Source of the DNA: Achromobacter aloeverae
GTDB taxonomy: Bacteria > Pseudomonadota > Gammaproteobacteria > Burkholderiales > Burkholderiaceae_B
Direction: 5' to 3'
Length of the DNA stretch: 64,000 nt
Assembly: GCF_004121055.1 (NCBI RefSeq)
Contig: NZ_PYAL01000008.1
Coordinates: 372,001-436,000 of the forward strand
Below, piece after piece: positions 9,557 to 23,105 of the stretch; positions within the stretch are counted from its first letter, which is position 1, and the number at the start of each line of letters is the position of its first letter. The notes under the pieces were generated by a model. That model ran no database searches and had not been told where the DNA came from. It saw only the letters and a program-made list of their open reading frames with translations. Both the position numbers and the translations under genes were made by a program.

Positions 9557-10046
9557 TGGATCTCCCAGGGCGGGTTATGGCCCTTGTGGTTGAGAACGGA
9601 TTTTCGAAACGCAAAAGCACGCCAGCCCTCGATGAGGAGTGGGTGATCCGGCGGTAGGTTGAGAAGCCGATGCGGCTTCAAGAAGGGCGCGGAACGCGCC
9701 GCCGGCTGCGTCCGCGGACACAGGCCGACCGTCCTGGCGACTGCGCGCGCAGGGACGTTCTGGTTAAAAAAAGGAACTGCGCGCGGTGCAAGCCACCCGA
9801 TGGGTCCGATGGCGCGCCTTGAGGCAATCCGGTCCGGATTCTAACAAATCGGCCAGACCGGCAGATCGAAGCGCGACACGCGCCCCCTTCCGACGATAAA
9901 GACTCCGGGAGACGCGCGCGATTGGATAACACAGCGATCGCGCCCGTTGGCACGCGGCGGGGATATCGCCATGTCTCCACATTTAATGTCCGCGTCACAC
10001 GAAGCTTACAGAATCCTGTCTCCCGGAATCATCAGGAAAGAGGATC
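9557..10046. other. Divergent intergenic region, no gene seen
   Basis: These 490 bases separate the porin (minus) from the nucleotidase (plus) and must hold both promoters. Short ORFs here have no recognisable protein character. A run of seven A residues lies near 9768. I looked for a Pho box before the nucleotidase and found TGTC-like half-sites at 9971 and 9986, but their spacing (15 bases) is wrong for PhoB. Confidence 0.6.
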
Positions 10047-11984
10047 ATGAAGTATTGGAAACGCCACGCGCTGGCCGCGGCGCTGGCCAGCGTGCTTGCC
10101 CTGCTCGCCGCCTGCAACGGCAGTCACGATAGCGATGACGACAAGAGCGAGAGCGGTAACGAAACCCCGCCAGCGGCCGAAGCGCGCGCGCTGGACCTGA
10201 CCATTCTGCATATCAACGACCACCACTCCAACCTCGATGGCAAGAGCAAGGAGCTCACGCTCAAGAACGCCGCGGGCAGCACGGTCAAGACTACCGTCAG
10301 CAGCGCCGGCTTTCCTCGCGTGAAAGCCGCCATCGACGAACTCGCGGCGCAATCCACGAACGTCCTCAAGCTGCACGCGGGCGATGCCTTGACCGGCACC
10401 CTGTACTTCAATCGCGCAGGCGAGCCGGGCGAAGCCGATGCGGCGCTCATGGACACCGTTTGCTTCGACGCCATGACGCTGGGAAACCACGAATTCGACA
10501 AGGGAGACGCCGGCCTCAAGCAGTTCATCGGCTATCTGCATGCCGGCGCCTGCAAGACACCCGTGCTCAGCGCCAACGTGACTTTCGGCGCCGCTTCGCC
10601 CATGTTCGCGGCCGCCCCCTCCGACAAGGTCCTGCCCTACACCATCGTGCGCCGGGACGACCAGCCCATCGGCATCATCGGCGTGACCATCGCGGGCAAG
10701 ACCAAGCAATCGTCCAGCCCGGATCCCCACACCAATTTCAGCGACGAAGCGACGGCGGTCCAGGTCCAGATCGACGCGCTGCGCGCGCAAGGGGTCGACA
10801 AGATCGTCCTGCTTTCCCACATCGGCTACGACTACGACAAGGAAGTCATCGCCAGGCTGTCCGGCGTCGATGTCGTGGTGGGTGGCGACTCCCATACCCT
10901 GCTGGGTCCCGACAGCCTGAGCGCCTACAACGTCGGCACGCCGCAAGGCAGCTACCCGACCCCGCTGCGCGACAAGGATGGCAAGCTCGTCTGCCTGGTG
11001 CAGGCCTGGGAGTACGCCCAGGTCGTCGGCGAACTGAAAGTCAGCTTCGACAAGAACGGCGACGTCACCGCTTGCGCGGGCCGGCCACACGTCCTCATCG
11101 ATAGCGACTTCAAGGTAGGCGGCGCCGCTGCCACGGTGCAAGACAAGGCCGTCTTCCTGGCCGACGCCGCACAAAGCGGATTCCTGCGCGTCCAGGCGCC
11201 GGATGCGGGCACCGCGGCGACCCTGCAGCCCTTCAAGGCCAAGGTCGACGCCTATAGCCAGAGTATCGTCGCCACCGTGCCGCTGGAGCTGTGCCGTCGC
11301 CGCGTGCCGGGTACCCGGGGCATCAGCGACCTCAGCAACTCCAGCGCGACCTGCAACGCGGAAGGCAGCGTCAACACACGGGGCGGCGATATCCAGCAGC
11401 TGGTGGCGCAGGCCTATCTCGATGTGGCCAACGAGGAATACGGCGGCGCCGATATCACCCTGCAAAGCGGCGGCGGCGTGCGCATCGCGCTGACGCCCGG
11501 TACCGTCACGGCCGCCAAGGTGATCGAGGTGCTGCCTTTCGGCAATATGTTGTGGCGCCTGGACGTAACCGCGGCGGAAGTGAAGTCCATGCTGGAAGAT
11601 GGCATGCAGGCCGTGTTCGGCCCTGGCGGGACCACCGGCCCCTATCCGTATGCCGGCGGGCTGCGCTGGGACACCGATTCCACGCAGACGCAGGGCAACC
11701 GCGTGAGCAATATCGAGTTCCACGACCGCGCCACGTCCACCTGGATGCCGCTGGACCCGGCCCGCACCTACAAGTTGTTCGTGCTGAGCTTCAACGCCAC
11801 GGGCGGTGACGGCTACAAGACCCTGACCAACGTGCCCGCCGCGCGCCGCCAGGACATCGGCGTGCTCGACGCCGACGTCTTCCAGACGTACATCGACATG
11901 CAGCCCAAGGACTCGGCGAGCGGCCTGCCCATCCTTGACCGCCTGCCGCACGATATATACAGCACCAAGTCGTTCATCGAGTAA
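10047..11984 (+). CDS. Lipoprotein 5'-nucleotidase / bifunctional metallophosphoesterase (UshA family)
   Basis: This 645-residue protein has a lipoprotein signal (KRHALAAALASVLALLAAC, lipid-attachment Cys at about residue 23). A short acidic, low-complexity spacer follows. The two-metal catalytic domain has LTILHINDHHSNL, the GNHEFD motif and GGDSHTLLG, and the C-terminal 5_nucleotid_C domain includes TLQSGGGVRIAL, LPFGNMLWRLDVT and FNATGGDGY. UshA-type enzymes hydrolyse extracellular nucleotides or sugar nucleotides to nucleosides and phosphate in the periplasm or on the outer membrane. AGAGG precedes the ATG. It stands alone, so the natural substrate (nucleotide, UDP-sugar or cyclic phosphate) cannot be fixed. 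Confidence 0.9.
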   Translation: MKYWKRHALAAALASVLALLAACNGSHDSDDDKSESGNETPPAAEARALDLTILHINDHHSNLDGKSKELTLKNAAGSTVKTTVSSAGFPRVKAAIDELAAQSTNVLKLHAGDALTGTLYFNRAGEPGEADAALMDTVCFDAMTLGNHEFDKGDAGLKQFIGYLHAGACKTPVLSANVTFGAASPMFAAAPSDKVLPYTIVRRDDQPIGIIGVTIAGKTKQSSSPDPHTNFSDEATAVQVQIDALRAQGVDKIVLLSHIGYDYDKEVIARLSGVDVVVGGDSHTLLGPDSLSAYNVGTPQGSYPTPLRDKDGKLVCLVQAWEYAQVVGELKVSFDKNGDVTACAGRPHVLIDSDFKVGGAAATVQDKAVFLADAAQSGFLRVQAPDAGTAATLQPFKAKVDAYSQSIVATVPLELCRRRVPGTRGISDLSNSSATCNAEGSVNTRGGDIQQLVAQAYLDVANEEYGGADITLQSGGGVRIALTPGTVTAAKVIEVLPFGNMLWRLDVTAAEVKSMLEDGMQAVFGPGGTTGPYPYAGGLRWDTDSTQTQGNRVSNIEFHDRATSTWMPLDPARTYKLFVLSFNATGGDGYKTLTNVPAARRQDIGVLDADVFQTYIDMQPKDSASGLPILDRLPHDIYSTKSFIE

Positions 11985-12077
11985 GCGCGAAGCGCGCCCT
12001 CCGTGCCTGTCGCGGAGGGCGCGCCATGCGGCGACGCAGCGGCCCAGCGGTTGAGACGAAGCAAGAAGAGCCGGCGG

Positions 12078-12326
12078 TCAGTGGAGCGTCGCGACCGGCA
12101 TGGAGGGCGAGCTTGCGTGCAGTGCGCGGTACTCCAACAAGGCAGCCATTCCGGCGCGCTCGGCATCTTCCCTGCTTGTGTGCCGGCCACCGGCAGCCAC
12201 CAACGCGCCTGGGCCCGCACTTGTCAGTTGGCACAGATGCAGCCTCCATGCGAACAGGCCGTCCACTTGAACGCCGATCGAAAGCGAGATTCGGTAGCCA
12301 TCTTGCAGAAGCGCGAAGGAATCCAT
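12078..12326 (-). CDS. Small uncharacterised protein (82 aa)
   Basis: I do not recognise this family. The reading starts MDSFALLQDGYRISLSIGVQ and contains FAWRLHLCQL and REDAERAGMAALLEYRAL, a beta-rich front followed by an amphipathic helix. The helix resembles the tail of several small beta-proteobacterial proteins that bind no known partner. Third codon positions are moderately GC-rich, which favours a real gene, and GGGGA lies close before the ATG. An in-frame GTG three codons upstream is an alternative start. It sits alone in a 636-base region that otherwise lacks good coding character. It could be a small independent gene or a remnant. Confidence 0.45.
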   Translation of the reverse strand: MDSFALLQDGYRISLSIGVQVDGLFAWRLHLCQLTSAGPGALVAAGGRHTSREDAERAGMAALLEYRALHASSPSMPVATLH

Positions 12327-12620
12327 GGTCCCCACATCTTCGGAGGTGGTCAGGTTGAGCTAGTCACATACTCCGGCAAAAGGGGCGAATATGATCTAAG
12401 TCTTCCTGAGCAGGCTGTCGCTTGGCGCAATTAGAGTATCGCACTGGCTCAAGCTCCGGCGCGGCCAGAGCTCGCCAGCATCGGAGTGCCCGCCGCACGC
12501 GCAAGATTCTTCAAGAACGACTACTGGGAGGAGGTGGCAGGCGGGACGGTCAGCTCAGCCCCGCATTGACAGCAGGACCGCAAGGGCAATTGAAGCGCCC
12601 CGAAAAACCGGATGGTGCCG
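12327..12620. other. Poorly coding stretch next to tRNA-Arg, possible gene remnant
   Basis: There is no convincing complete gene. One plus-strand reading before 12570 translates to ARFFKNDYWEEVAGG and then stops, with no good start upstream, which looks more like the tail of a broken gene than noise. I cannot name the parent family. The neighbouring tRNA makes this a natural place for past insertions, but I see no integrase and no repeat of the tRNA end in the window. Confidence 0.3.
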
Positions 12621-12695
12621 TGGCGCGCCCGGCAGGAATCGAACCTGCATCTAGAGCTTCGGAGGCTCTCATTCTATCCATTGAACTACGGGCAC
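12621..12695 (-). tRNA. tRNA-Arg (anticodon CCG)
   Basis: The minus strand folds into a complete cloverleaf. The acceptor stem is GTGCCCG / CGGGCGC with one G-T pair, the anticodon stem AGAGC / GCTCT holds the loop CTCCGAA (anticodon CCG, reading CGG), and the T arm is GCAGG-TTCGATT-CCTGC. The 3' CCA is encoded in the DNA (TGG at 12621-12623 on the plus strand). CGG is a common arginine codon in a GC-rich genome. It is divergent from the cytochrome c gene. Confidence 0.95.
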
Positions 12696-12707
12696 AAGGG
12701 AGGCGGT

Positions 12708-12713
12708 ATTGTA
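12708..12713 (-). promoter_or_regulatory. Likely -10 box of tRNA-Arg
   Basis: TACAAT on the minus strand lies 12 bases before the tRNA 5' end. It is followed by a GC-rich discriminator (CCGCCTCCC), as expected for a stable-RNA promoter under stringent control. No good -35 box is seen. Confidence 0.45.
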
Positions 12714-12754
12714 CCTAAATCCGCGAACCTTGCTGGCGCTGCGGCAGCGCACCA

Positions 12755-12782
12755 TTCCAGGGCCGTTTCAGGCCGTTATAAT
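12755..12782 (+). promoter_or_regulatory. Possible sigma-70 promoter of the cytochrome c gene
   Basis: A perfect TATAAT occurs at 12777-12782 with a weak -35-like TTCCAG 16 bases before it. It would give a leader of roughly 100 bases before the cytochrome start. A perfect -10 hexamer is unusual by chance in this GC-rich sequence, but the -35 match is poor. Confidence 0.4.
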
Positions 12783-12891
12783 CGTCGGGTTTGCACTCGC
12801 TGCGAATGGCGGTTTGCTGGCTTGCCGCCCTGCTTTGAATCACTGTTGCCGCCGTGCAGGCGCCCCGGTACACCGATAGCAGGATTAGGAT

Positions 12892-13812
12892 ATGAGCAAA
12901 GAGCAAGAACATACACAAGAACATGCCTCACTCATCAAGACCCCCCAGCAGTTGATCGTTACAGTCGTTTTAGCTTTTGTCGTCCCGATCATCATCATCC
13001 TGATGCTGGTCAACGTTGTGGTCTCGAAAGGCCGCAGCGGCGCCGGTTCCAATGCCTTGACGGCCGACGCCATCAGTAAACGCATTGCGCCCGTGGCGGG
13101 TTTCGATTTCGTCGATATCACGGCACCCAAGGTCTTCAAGACCGGCGAGCAGGTCTTCGGCGCGGTCTGTACGTCCTGTCACGCCGCCGGCGTGGCCGGC
13201 GCGCCCAAGGTGGGCGACAGCGCCGCGTGGGGACCGCGCATCAAGGAAGGCTACGAGGCGATGTTGAACATCGCGCTCCATGGCAAGGGCGCCATGCCCG
13301 CCAAGGGCGGCAACCCCTCGCTCAGCGATTACGAAGTGGCCCGCGCGGTGGTCTATATGGCCAACAAATCGGGCGGCAACCTGCCCGAGCCGCAAGCCCC
13401 GGCGCCCGAAGGGGGCAAGGCCGCCGCGCCGGCGCAACAGGCGCAAACGCAGGCACAACCCCAGGCCCAAGCCCAGCCGCAGCCTGCCCCAGCCGCGCGA
13501 CCGGCGCCCGCGCCGCAATCGGCCCCGGCCCCGGCTGCAGGCACGCAAGCCGCCGCGCAGCCTGCCGTCAATCCGGCCGGCGAAAAGCTGTACAAGAGCA
13601 CGTGCTTCGCCTGCCATGGCACCGGCGTGGCGGGCGCGCCCAAGTTCGGCGACAAGGCCGCCTGGGACAAGTACATCCAGACGGGCGAAGACACCATGGT
13701 CAAGACGGCCATCAGCGGCAAGGGCGCCATGCCCCCCAAGGGCGGCGCCGCCAATGCGTCGGAAGACGATATCCGCGCCGCGGTGCGGTACATGGTCAAC
13801 GCCGCGAAGTAG
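12892..13812 (+). CDS. Membrane-anchored dihaem cytochrome c (cytochrome c5 type)
   Basis: This 306-residue protein has an N-terminal membrane anchor (about residues 23-45, LIVTVVLAFVVPIIIILMLV) and two class I cytochrome c modules. Haem attaches at Cys93-Cys96-His97 (CTSCH) and Cys238-Cys241-His242 (CFACH). The modules are joined by a linker of about 65 residues almost entirely of Pro, Ala and Gln. Both share GVAGAPK.GD.AAW after the haem site and GKGAMP.KGG near the axial-ligand Met, so they arose by duplication. The protein would carry electrons on the periplasmic face of the inner membrane, probably between the bc1 complex and a terminal oxidase. Its own promoter lies upstream; no oxidase genes are adjacent. 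Confidence 0.92.
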   Translation: MSKEQEHTQEHASLIKTPQQLIVTVVLAFVVPIIIILMLVNVVVSKGRSGAGSNALTADAISKRIAPVAGFDFVDITAPKVFKTGEQVFGAVCTSCHAAGVAGAPKVGDSAAWGPRIKEGYEAMLNIALHGKGAMPAKGGNPSLSDYEVARAVVYMANKSGGNLPEPQAPAPEGGKAAAPAQQAQTQAQPQAQAQPQPAPAARPAPAPQSAPAPAAGTQAAAQPAVNPAGEKLYKSTCFACHGTGVAGAPKFGDKAAWDKYIQTGEDTMVKTAISGKGAMPPKGGAANASEDDIRAAVRYMVNAAK

Positions 13813-13911
13813 TCGCGCCGTAGCTGCGCAATGACCTCGCAGTGGCCTCCCCTGGCCCTTGCGGCCAGGGAGCGGCGCCCACGCGGGCCGCGCCACGCAA
13901 GGCGCCCCACA

Positions 13912-13943
13912 TAAAAAGAAACCGGCCCGCATTGCGGGCCGGC
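13912..13943 (-). terminator. Rho-independent terminator of the SecD-head lipoprotein gene
   Basis: The minus strand reads a nine-base GC stem (CCGGCCCGC / GCGGGCCGG, three-base loop) followed by TTTCTTTTT. It lies 35 bases after the stop of the minus-strand gene at 13978. A second stem without a T run, CCTGGCC / GGCCAGG near 13855-13874, may end the convergent cytochrome transcript. Confidence 0.8.
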
Positions 13944-13977
13944 TGCGCTTGCGACGCGTGATGAACGCGTATCGCGC

Positions 13978-14592
13978 TTATTGCTGGCGCGGCGCCGTCG
14001 ACGCGGGCGTCGCGCCCGGCGTGCCGGCGGCGGCCGGTTGATCGCCACGCACCTTCGCAACGATGTCCTGCGCGGTCTGCGCGCTGTTCACGCTGAACGC
14101 CAGCACGCCGCGAGTCAAGGGTTCGCTGATACGCAGGGCAGCCAGGATATTGCCGTCGGCCACCAGCACCAGCAGCTTGCCGACGTTCTGGGTGGTCACG
14201 GTGTTCAGCGTGCGGGCGCCGCCTTCGGTGAAGCGCAGGCCCACGTAGTTCTCACCCTGGCGGCTCGCCAAGGGCGCCGCCTCGGTCAAGTCGGCGCGGG
14301 TCAGGACGGGTTGGCGCTGCACATAGATGGAGCCATCGCTGAGCTTGACTTCGGTCAGACCGGGACCGGGGTTGTTCTGCGCGAGCAGGAAGCCCACCTT
14401 GGGCACGGTCACCTGGCCCGCGGACGGGGCGCCCGGCGTCGTCGAGGGCGTACCAGGGGGCGTCGATGCACCGGACGTCGACGGCTGGGTTCCCTCGGCC
14501 TGCCCGGTCTTGTGGCCCGGCGTCTGGCAGCCTGCCAGGGCCAGCGTGGCAATAAGCAATGCGGGAGCCAGCTTACGAAGGGTGATCTGCAT
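13978..14592 (-). CDS. Lipoprotein with SecD-like P1-head domain
   Basis: This 204-residue protein starts at the ATG preceded by AGGAAG (MQITLRK). It has a lipoprotein signal ending LALAGC (Cys about residue 21), a Thr/Pro/Ser/Gly-rich spacer to about residue 65, and a folded domain beginning VPKVGFLLAQNN. The domain contains YVQRQPVLTRADLTEA, NYVGLRFTEGGARTL, LLVLVADGNILAA and a region ending TAQDIVAKVRG. These follow the pattern of the SecDF P1-head subdomain (VxLxFxxxGAxxF..., DGxVxSAPxI). No SecD/SecF channel segments are present, so this is a stand-alone, lipid-anchored version. Function unknown; it is separated from thiC by its own promoter region. Confidence 0.7.
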   Translation of the reverse strand: MQITLRKLAPALLIATLALAGCQTPGHKTGQAEGTQPSTSGASTPPGTPSTTPGAPSAGQVTVPKVGFLLAQNNPGPGLTEVKLSDGSIYVQRQPVLTRADLTEAAPLASRQGENYVGLRFTEGGARTLNTVTTQNVGKLLVLVADGNILAALRISEPLTRGVLAFSVNSAQTAQDIVAKVRGDQPAAAGTPGATPASTAPRQQ

Positions 14593-14744
14593 GGAGTTCT
14601 TCCTGTTTTTGGTCTGGTTGAATCGCGCCGGCGAACCGGCGGTTACAAAAAAGTTTACAAGGCGCTGAGGGCTCGGCACAGGATCAGACTGCTTCCATAT
14701 GTAATGCCGATGACACTACAGGCTTTTAACCCGTTCTATACTTC

Positions 14745-16861
<2,117 letters not shown>

Positions 16862-16867
<6 letters not shown>

Positions 16868-16940
16868 CCCTACCGCGCGGAGCGCGGCCCCCTGGGGGCG
16901 AAACCCGCGGACCGGGAGACCCGGCTCCGCGGTTTCCCCG
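16862..16940 (+). repeat. Dispersed intergenic palindromic element, copy A
   Basis: This is one of three copies in the window (others at 47809-47881, inverted, and 59218-59296). It folds into three consecutive hairpins: CCGCGC-GGA-GCGCGG, a short GCCCCC/GGGGGC stem, and a longer stem CCGCGGA..TCCGCGG enclosing CCGGG-AGA-CCCGG with one bulged base. It lies just after the thiC stop, in the 3' untranslated part. No protein is encoded. Confidence 0.85.
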
Positions 16941-16987
16941 GTCTGGCCCAGGTTCTTAAGCGGCTTCGCGATGTGACTCTTGGCAGG

Positions 16988-17014
16988 ATGGCCTCCGTTC
17001 GGAGGCCATTTTTT
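16988..17014 (+). terminator. Rho-independent terminator of thiC
   Basis: The stem ATGGCCTCC / GGAGGCCAT with loop GTTC is followed by a run of T residues (TTTTTT, partly shared with the stem end). It lies 140 bases after the thiC stop and beyond the palindromic repeat, so the repeat is transcribed with thiC. Confidence 0.85.
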
Positions 17015-17137
17015 GTCGCTGGGCAGCAGCAGGCGGCAAAGCCGCGCGGGGTGGCGTCAATTTTTAGGTTTGGGGGTGGGCCGGATATCATCGGGGTATC
17101 TTTTCCGTCCCGCATTGCGGGTCTTTCTGGAACCCCG

Positions 17138-17983
17138 ATGACCTTTTTCTCCCGTATTTTCGCTGCCCGGCAAGCGCGCCCCCTGGACGTGGCGGGTTTC
17201 GCCAAGGCCTATGCGAGCGCCGCGCAGGCGCGTTATCCCGGCGCCGACGTGAAGATCGACGAAGCCGCCACCGCGGCCGGCGTCAAGGTGCACTGGACCA
17301 TGCCCGACGGCATGCAGGTGAACCAGTTCCTGGGCAATGCCTACGCGGCTTACCAAAGGTCCCCTGCCGACATCGACGCCATCATCGCCGCGCACCTGGA
17401 TGCCGCCCCCACGGGCGACGAAGCGGCCCCGGCCACGCGGCGCGCCAATATCCTGCCGCTGGTGAAGACCACCATGTGGCTGGCCACCAGCCTGAAGCAG
17501 CTGGACGCCGCGGGCATCGAGAACAAGCAGGCCTTCATCACCGAGCCGCTCACCGACGAATTGCTGGTGGCCTTCGTGGAAGACAAGCCCGACGCCATGA
17601 GCTATGTCGCCCCCGGCGAGCTGGAAGGACTGGAACTGACCCGCGAGGCCCTGATGCCGCTGGCGCTGGAAAACCTGCGCCGCCAGTTGCCCGCCCTGAC
17701 GGTCGAGGGCCAGGACGGCCGCTACGGCGTGCGCGCCGACGGCAACTACGACGCCAGCTTCGTTTTCCTGGCGCAGGAATGGCGCGATCGGGTCGACATC
17801 GATGGCGAGCCGGTCATCGCCCTGCCCGCGCGCGACGAACTGCTGGTCTGCGGCAGCAATGACGCCGATAGCGTGCGCTCGCTGCGGGACATGGCCGCGC
17901 GCATCATGGCGCAATCGGCCTACGGACTGTCGGCGCAATTGTTCACGTGGAAGGACGGACAGCTGTCGGTGTTCGCCGACTGA
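17138..17983 (+). CDS. DUF1444 family protein
   Basis: This 281-residue protein belongs to the DUF1444 (YtpQ-like) group. Recognisable parts are the N-terminal TFFSRIFAARQ, the central NILPLVKTTMWL followed by EPLTDELLVAFVEDKPDAMSYV, and the C-terminal LPARDELLVCGSNDADSV. No catalytic motif, signal peptide or membrane segment is visible, so it is probably a soluble cytoplasmic protein of unknown role. The inner ATG at 17138 is chosen because the family begins here and the 55 codons upstream run through non-coding sequence including the thiC terminator. It stands alone between thiC and a convergent regulator gene. Confidence 0.8.
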   Translation: MTFFSRIFAARQARPLDVAGFAKAYASAAQARYPGADVKIDEAATAAGVKVHWTMPDGMQVNQFLGNAYAAYQRSPADIDAIIAAHLDAAPTGDEAAPATRRANILPLVKTTMWLATSLKQLDAAGIENKQAFITEPLTDELLVAFVEDKPDAMSYVAPGELEGLELTREALMPLALENLRRQLPALTVEGQDGRYGVRADGNYDASFVFLAQEWRDRVDIDGEPVIALPARDELLVCGSNDADSVRSLRDMAARIMAQSAYGLSAQLFTWKDGQLSVFAD

Positions 17984-18012
17984 AGCGGCGGCCACCGCCT
18001 CCTGCTCGCCTC

Positions 18013-18822
18013 CTATTCCTTGAGCAGCATGATCAGCTTCATGTCGGTATGCGTCGCCAGGCGGAAAGTAATCTGGCGATAGCGTAGCAAGCCCATGCGC
18101 GGATGGTCGAAGTCGCGCAAGCCGCCTTCCCTGTCGATGACGGCGTGGCGGGTCCACCAATGGCCGAAGGCAGGGCTGGCGCGCGTCAAATCGTCCAGCA
18201 GCGCCCGCACATCGTCCTCGTCCAGGTGCGCGCCCGCGTCGGCGCGGAATTCCGCCACCACGCGCCGCGCCCGCTGCTCCCAATCCACCACCAGCTGGCG
18301 CGCGGCCGGATCCAGGAAGATGTAGCGCAGCAGGTTGGGCGCCGGATCGCGCACGGGCCAGTCGTCGAACAACTCGCGCATCTGGGAGTTGTACGCCATT
18401 ACGTTCCAGCAGCGGTCCAGCACATAGGCCGGCACATTGATGGCATCCACGCTGTCCTGCAGCACGCCCGACATCCCCGCCGGCTCGTCGCGCGGATGGC
18501 TGGGGTCGGCGCATTCCGCCAATTCGAACAGATAGGCGCGCTCGGCCCGCGCCAGCTGCAGCACGCTGGCGATACGCGCCCACACCGCCGGCGATACCGA
18601 CACTTCGCGGCCCTGCTCGATCCAGGTGTACCAGGTGACGCTGATCCCGCACAGCTGCGCCACCTCTTCCCGTCGCAGTCCCGGCGTGCGCCGCCGCAAG
18701 CCCGCCGGCACGCCGGCCATCTGCGGGGTAATGCGCGACCGCGCCGCGCGCACGAAATCCCCCAGCGCATGGCGGCGCAAGGCGGAACCCTCGTGGGCCG
18801 ACATGCTCGCGGGGACGTTCAT
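18013..18822 (-). CDS. XRE family transcriptional regulator with MmyB-like ligand-binding domain
   Basis: This 269-residue regulator has an N-terminal helix-turn-helix of the XRE type (about residues 38-90: LRREEVAQLCGISVTWYTWIEQG, given in part as REEVAQLCGIS and WIEQG). A C-terminal MmyB-like domain of about 170 residues follows, with DRCWNVMAYNSQMRELF, LRYIFLDPAARQ and the end LATHTDMKLIML. MmyB domains resemble PAS folds and may bind fatty acids. The gene starts 12 bases after the metH stop on the same strand and is probably co-transcribed with it. Whether it controls metH or an unrelated target cannot be told. Confidence 0.88.
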   Translation of the reverse strand: MNVPASMSAHEGSALRRHALGDFVRAARSRITPQMAGVPAGLRRRTPGLRREEVAQLCGISVTWYTWIEQGREVSVSPAVWARIASVLQLARAERAYLFELAECADPSHPRDEPAGMSGVLQDSVDAINVPAYVLDRCWNVMAYNSQMRELFDDWPVRDPAPNLLRYIFLDPAARQLVVDWEQRARRVVAEFRADAGAHLDEDDVRALLDDLTRASPAFGHWWTRHAVIDREGGLRDFDHPRMGLLRYRQITFRLATHTDMKLIMLLKE

Positions 18823-18833
18823 GGTCCGGCCTG

Positions 18834-22592
<3,759 letters not shown>

Positions 22593-22810
22593 GGCGGGAT
22601 AAGGCACGATCGATCCTGATTGAGGTGGGGCGCGCGGACGAACCCCTGAGTATGGCAAATAAGCGAAAAGGTAGATACCGAACGGCGCCGCGTCCTGCAT
22701 GAAGGCAGGCACGCGCGGTGGCGTCCCGGCAACAAAACCCCGCCAAATCAAGGCGTAATGGTAACAAAAGCCCTATATGGCGCAGACGTCGTGTTACAGT
22801 CCGCAACCTC

Positions 22811-22998
22811 GAATCGGTGCTTTCAACGCATCCGGACCTGCTCGCGGCCTTTGCCGCGCCGGGCCCGGCGGGTGAAAGTCAAACGGGAAACAGGAAGGAG
22901 GGCCGCCCATTCATTGGGTAAGCGCGCCCCCTCAGCCTGTGCTGCCCCCGCAACGGTCATCGCGCGGCGACGCGCGACAGCCCGATACCGGCCGGTTC
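22811..22998 (+). promoter_or_regulatory. Cobalamin (B12) riboswitch upstream of btuB
   Basis: The conserved features occur in order: CGGTGC near 22815, GGTGAAAGTCAAACGGGAA from about 22870, GCTGCCCCCGCAACGGT from 22941, and the B12 box ACAGCCCGATACCGGCC from 22977. These correspond to the GGTGCC, GGTGAAAxxGGGAA, CTGCCCCCGCAACTGT and AGCCAGGAGACCTGCC elements of the class. The btuB start lies about 110 bases further on, leaving room for an expression platform. Cobalamin should repress uptake. Confidence 0.92.
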
Positions 22999-23105
22999 GC
23001 CCGTGGAACCCTCCGGCAGGCGCCAACACCAAGGCGCCCTCTCCGGCGTGGTTCCGGTTTTCCGTGAATGACGTGCGGGGTCGCGCGTCCCACCGAGGTC
23101 AACTC

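Noticed and set aside
9971-10005. Pho box upstream of the 5'-nucleotidase
   Set aside because: TGTC half-sites are 15 bases apart instead of 11, and neither is followed by the usual A.
12422-12718. Plus-strand ORF running through the tRNA
   Set aside because: Its C-terminal part is the tRNA-Arg gene read in sense, a known annotation artefact.
22593-22760. SAH or SAM riboswitch in front of metH
   Set aside because: I compared the conserved SAH elements (GGCUCG and flanking GCUG bases) with this leader and could not place them; the minus-strand leader shows no such fold.
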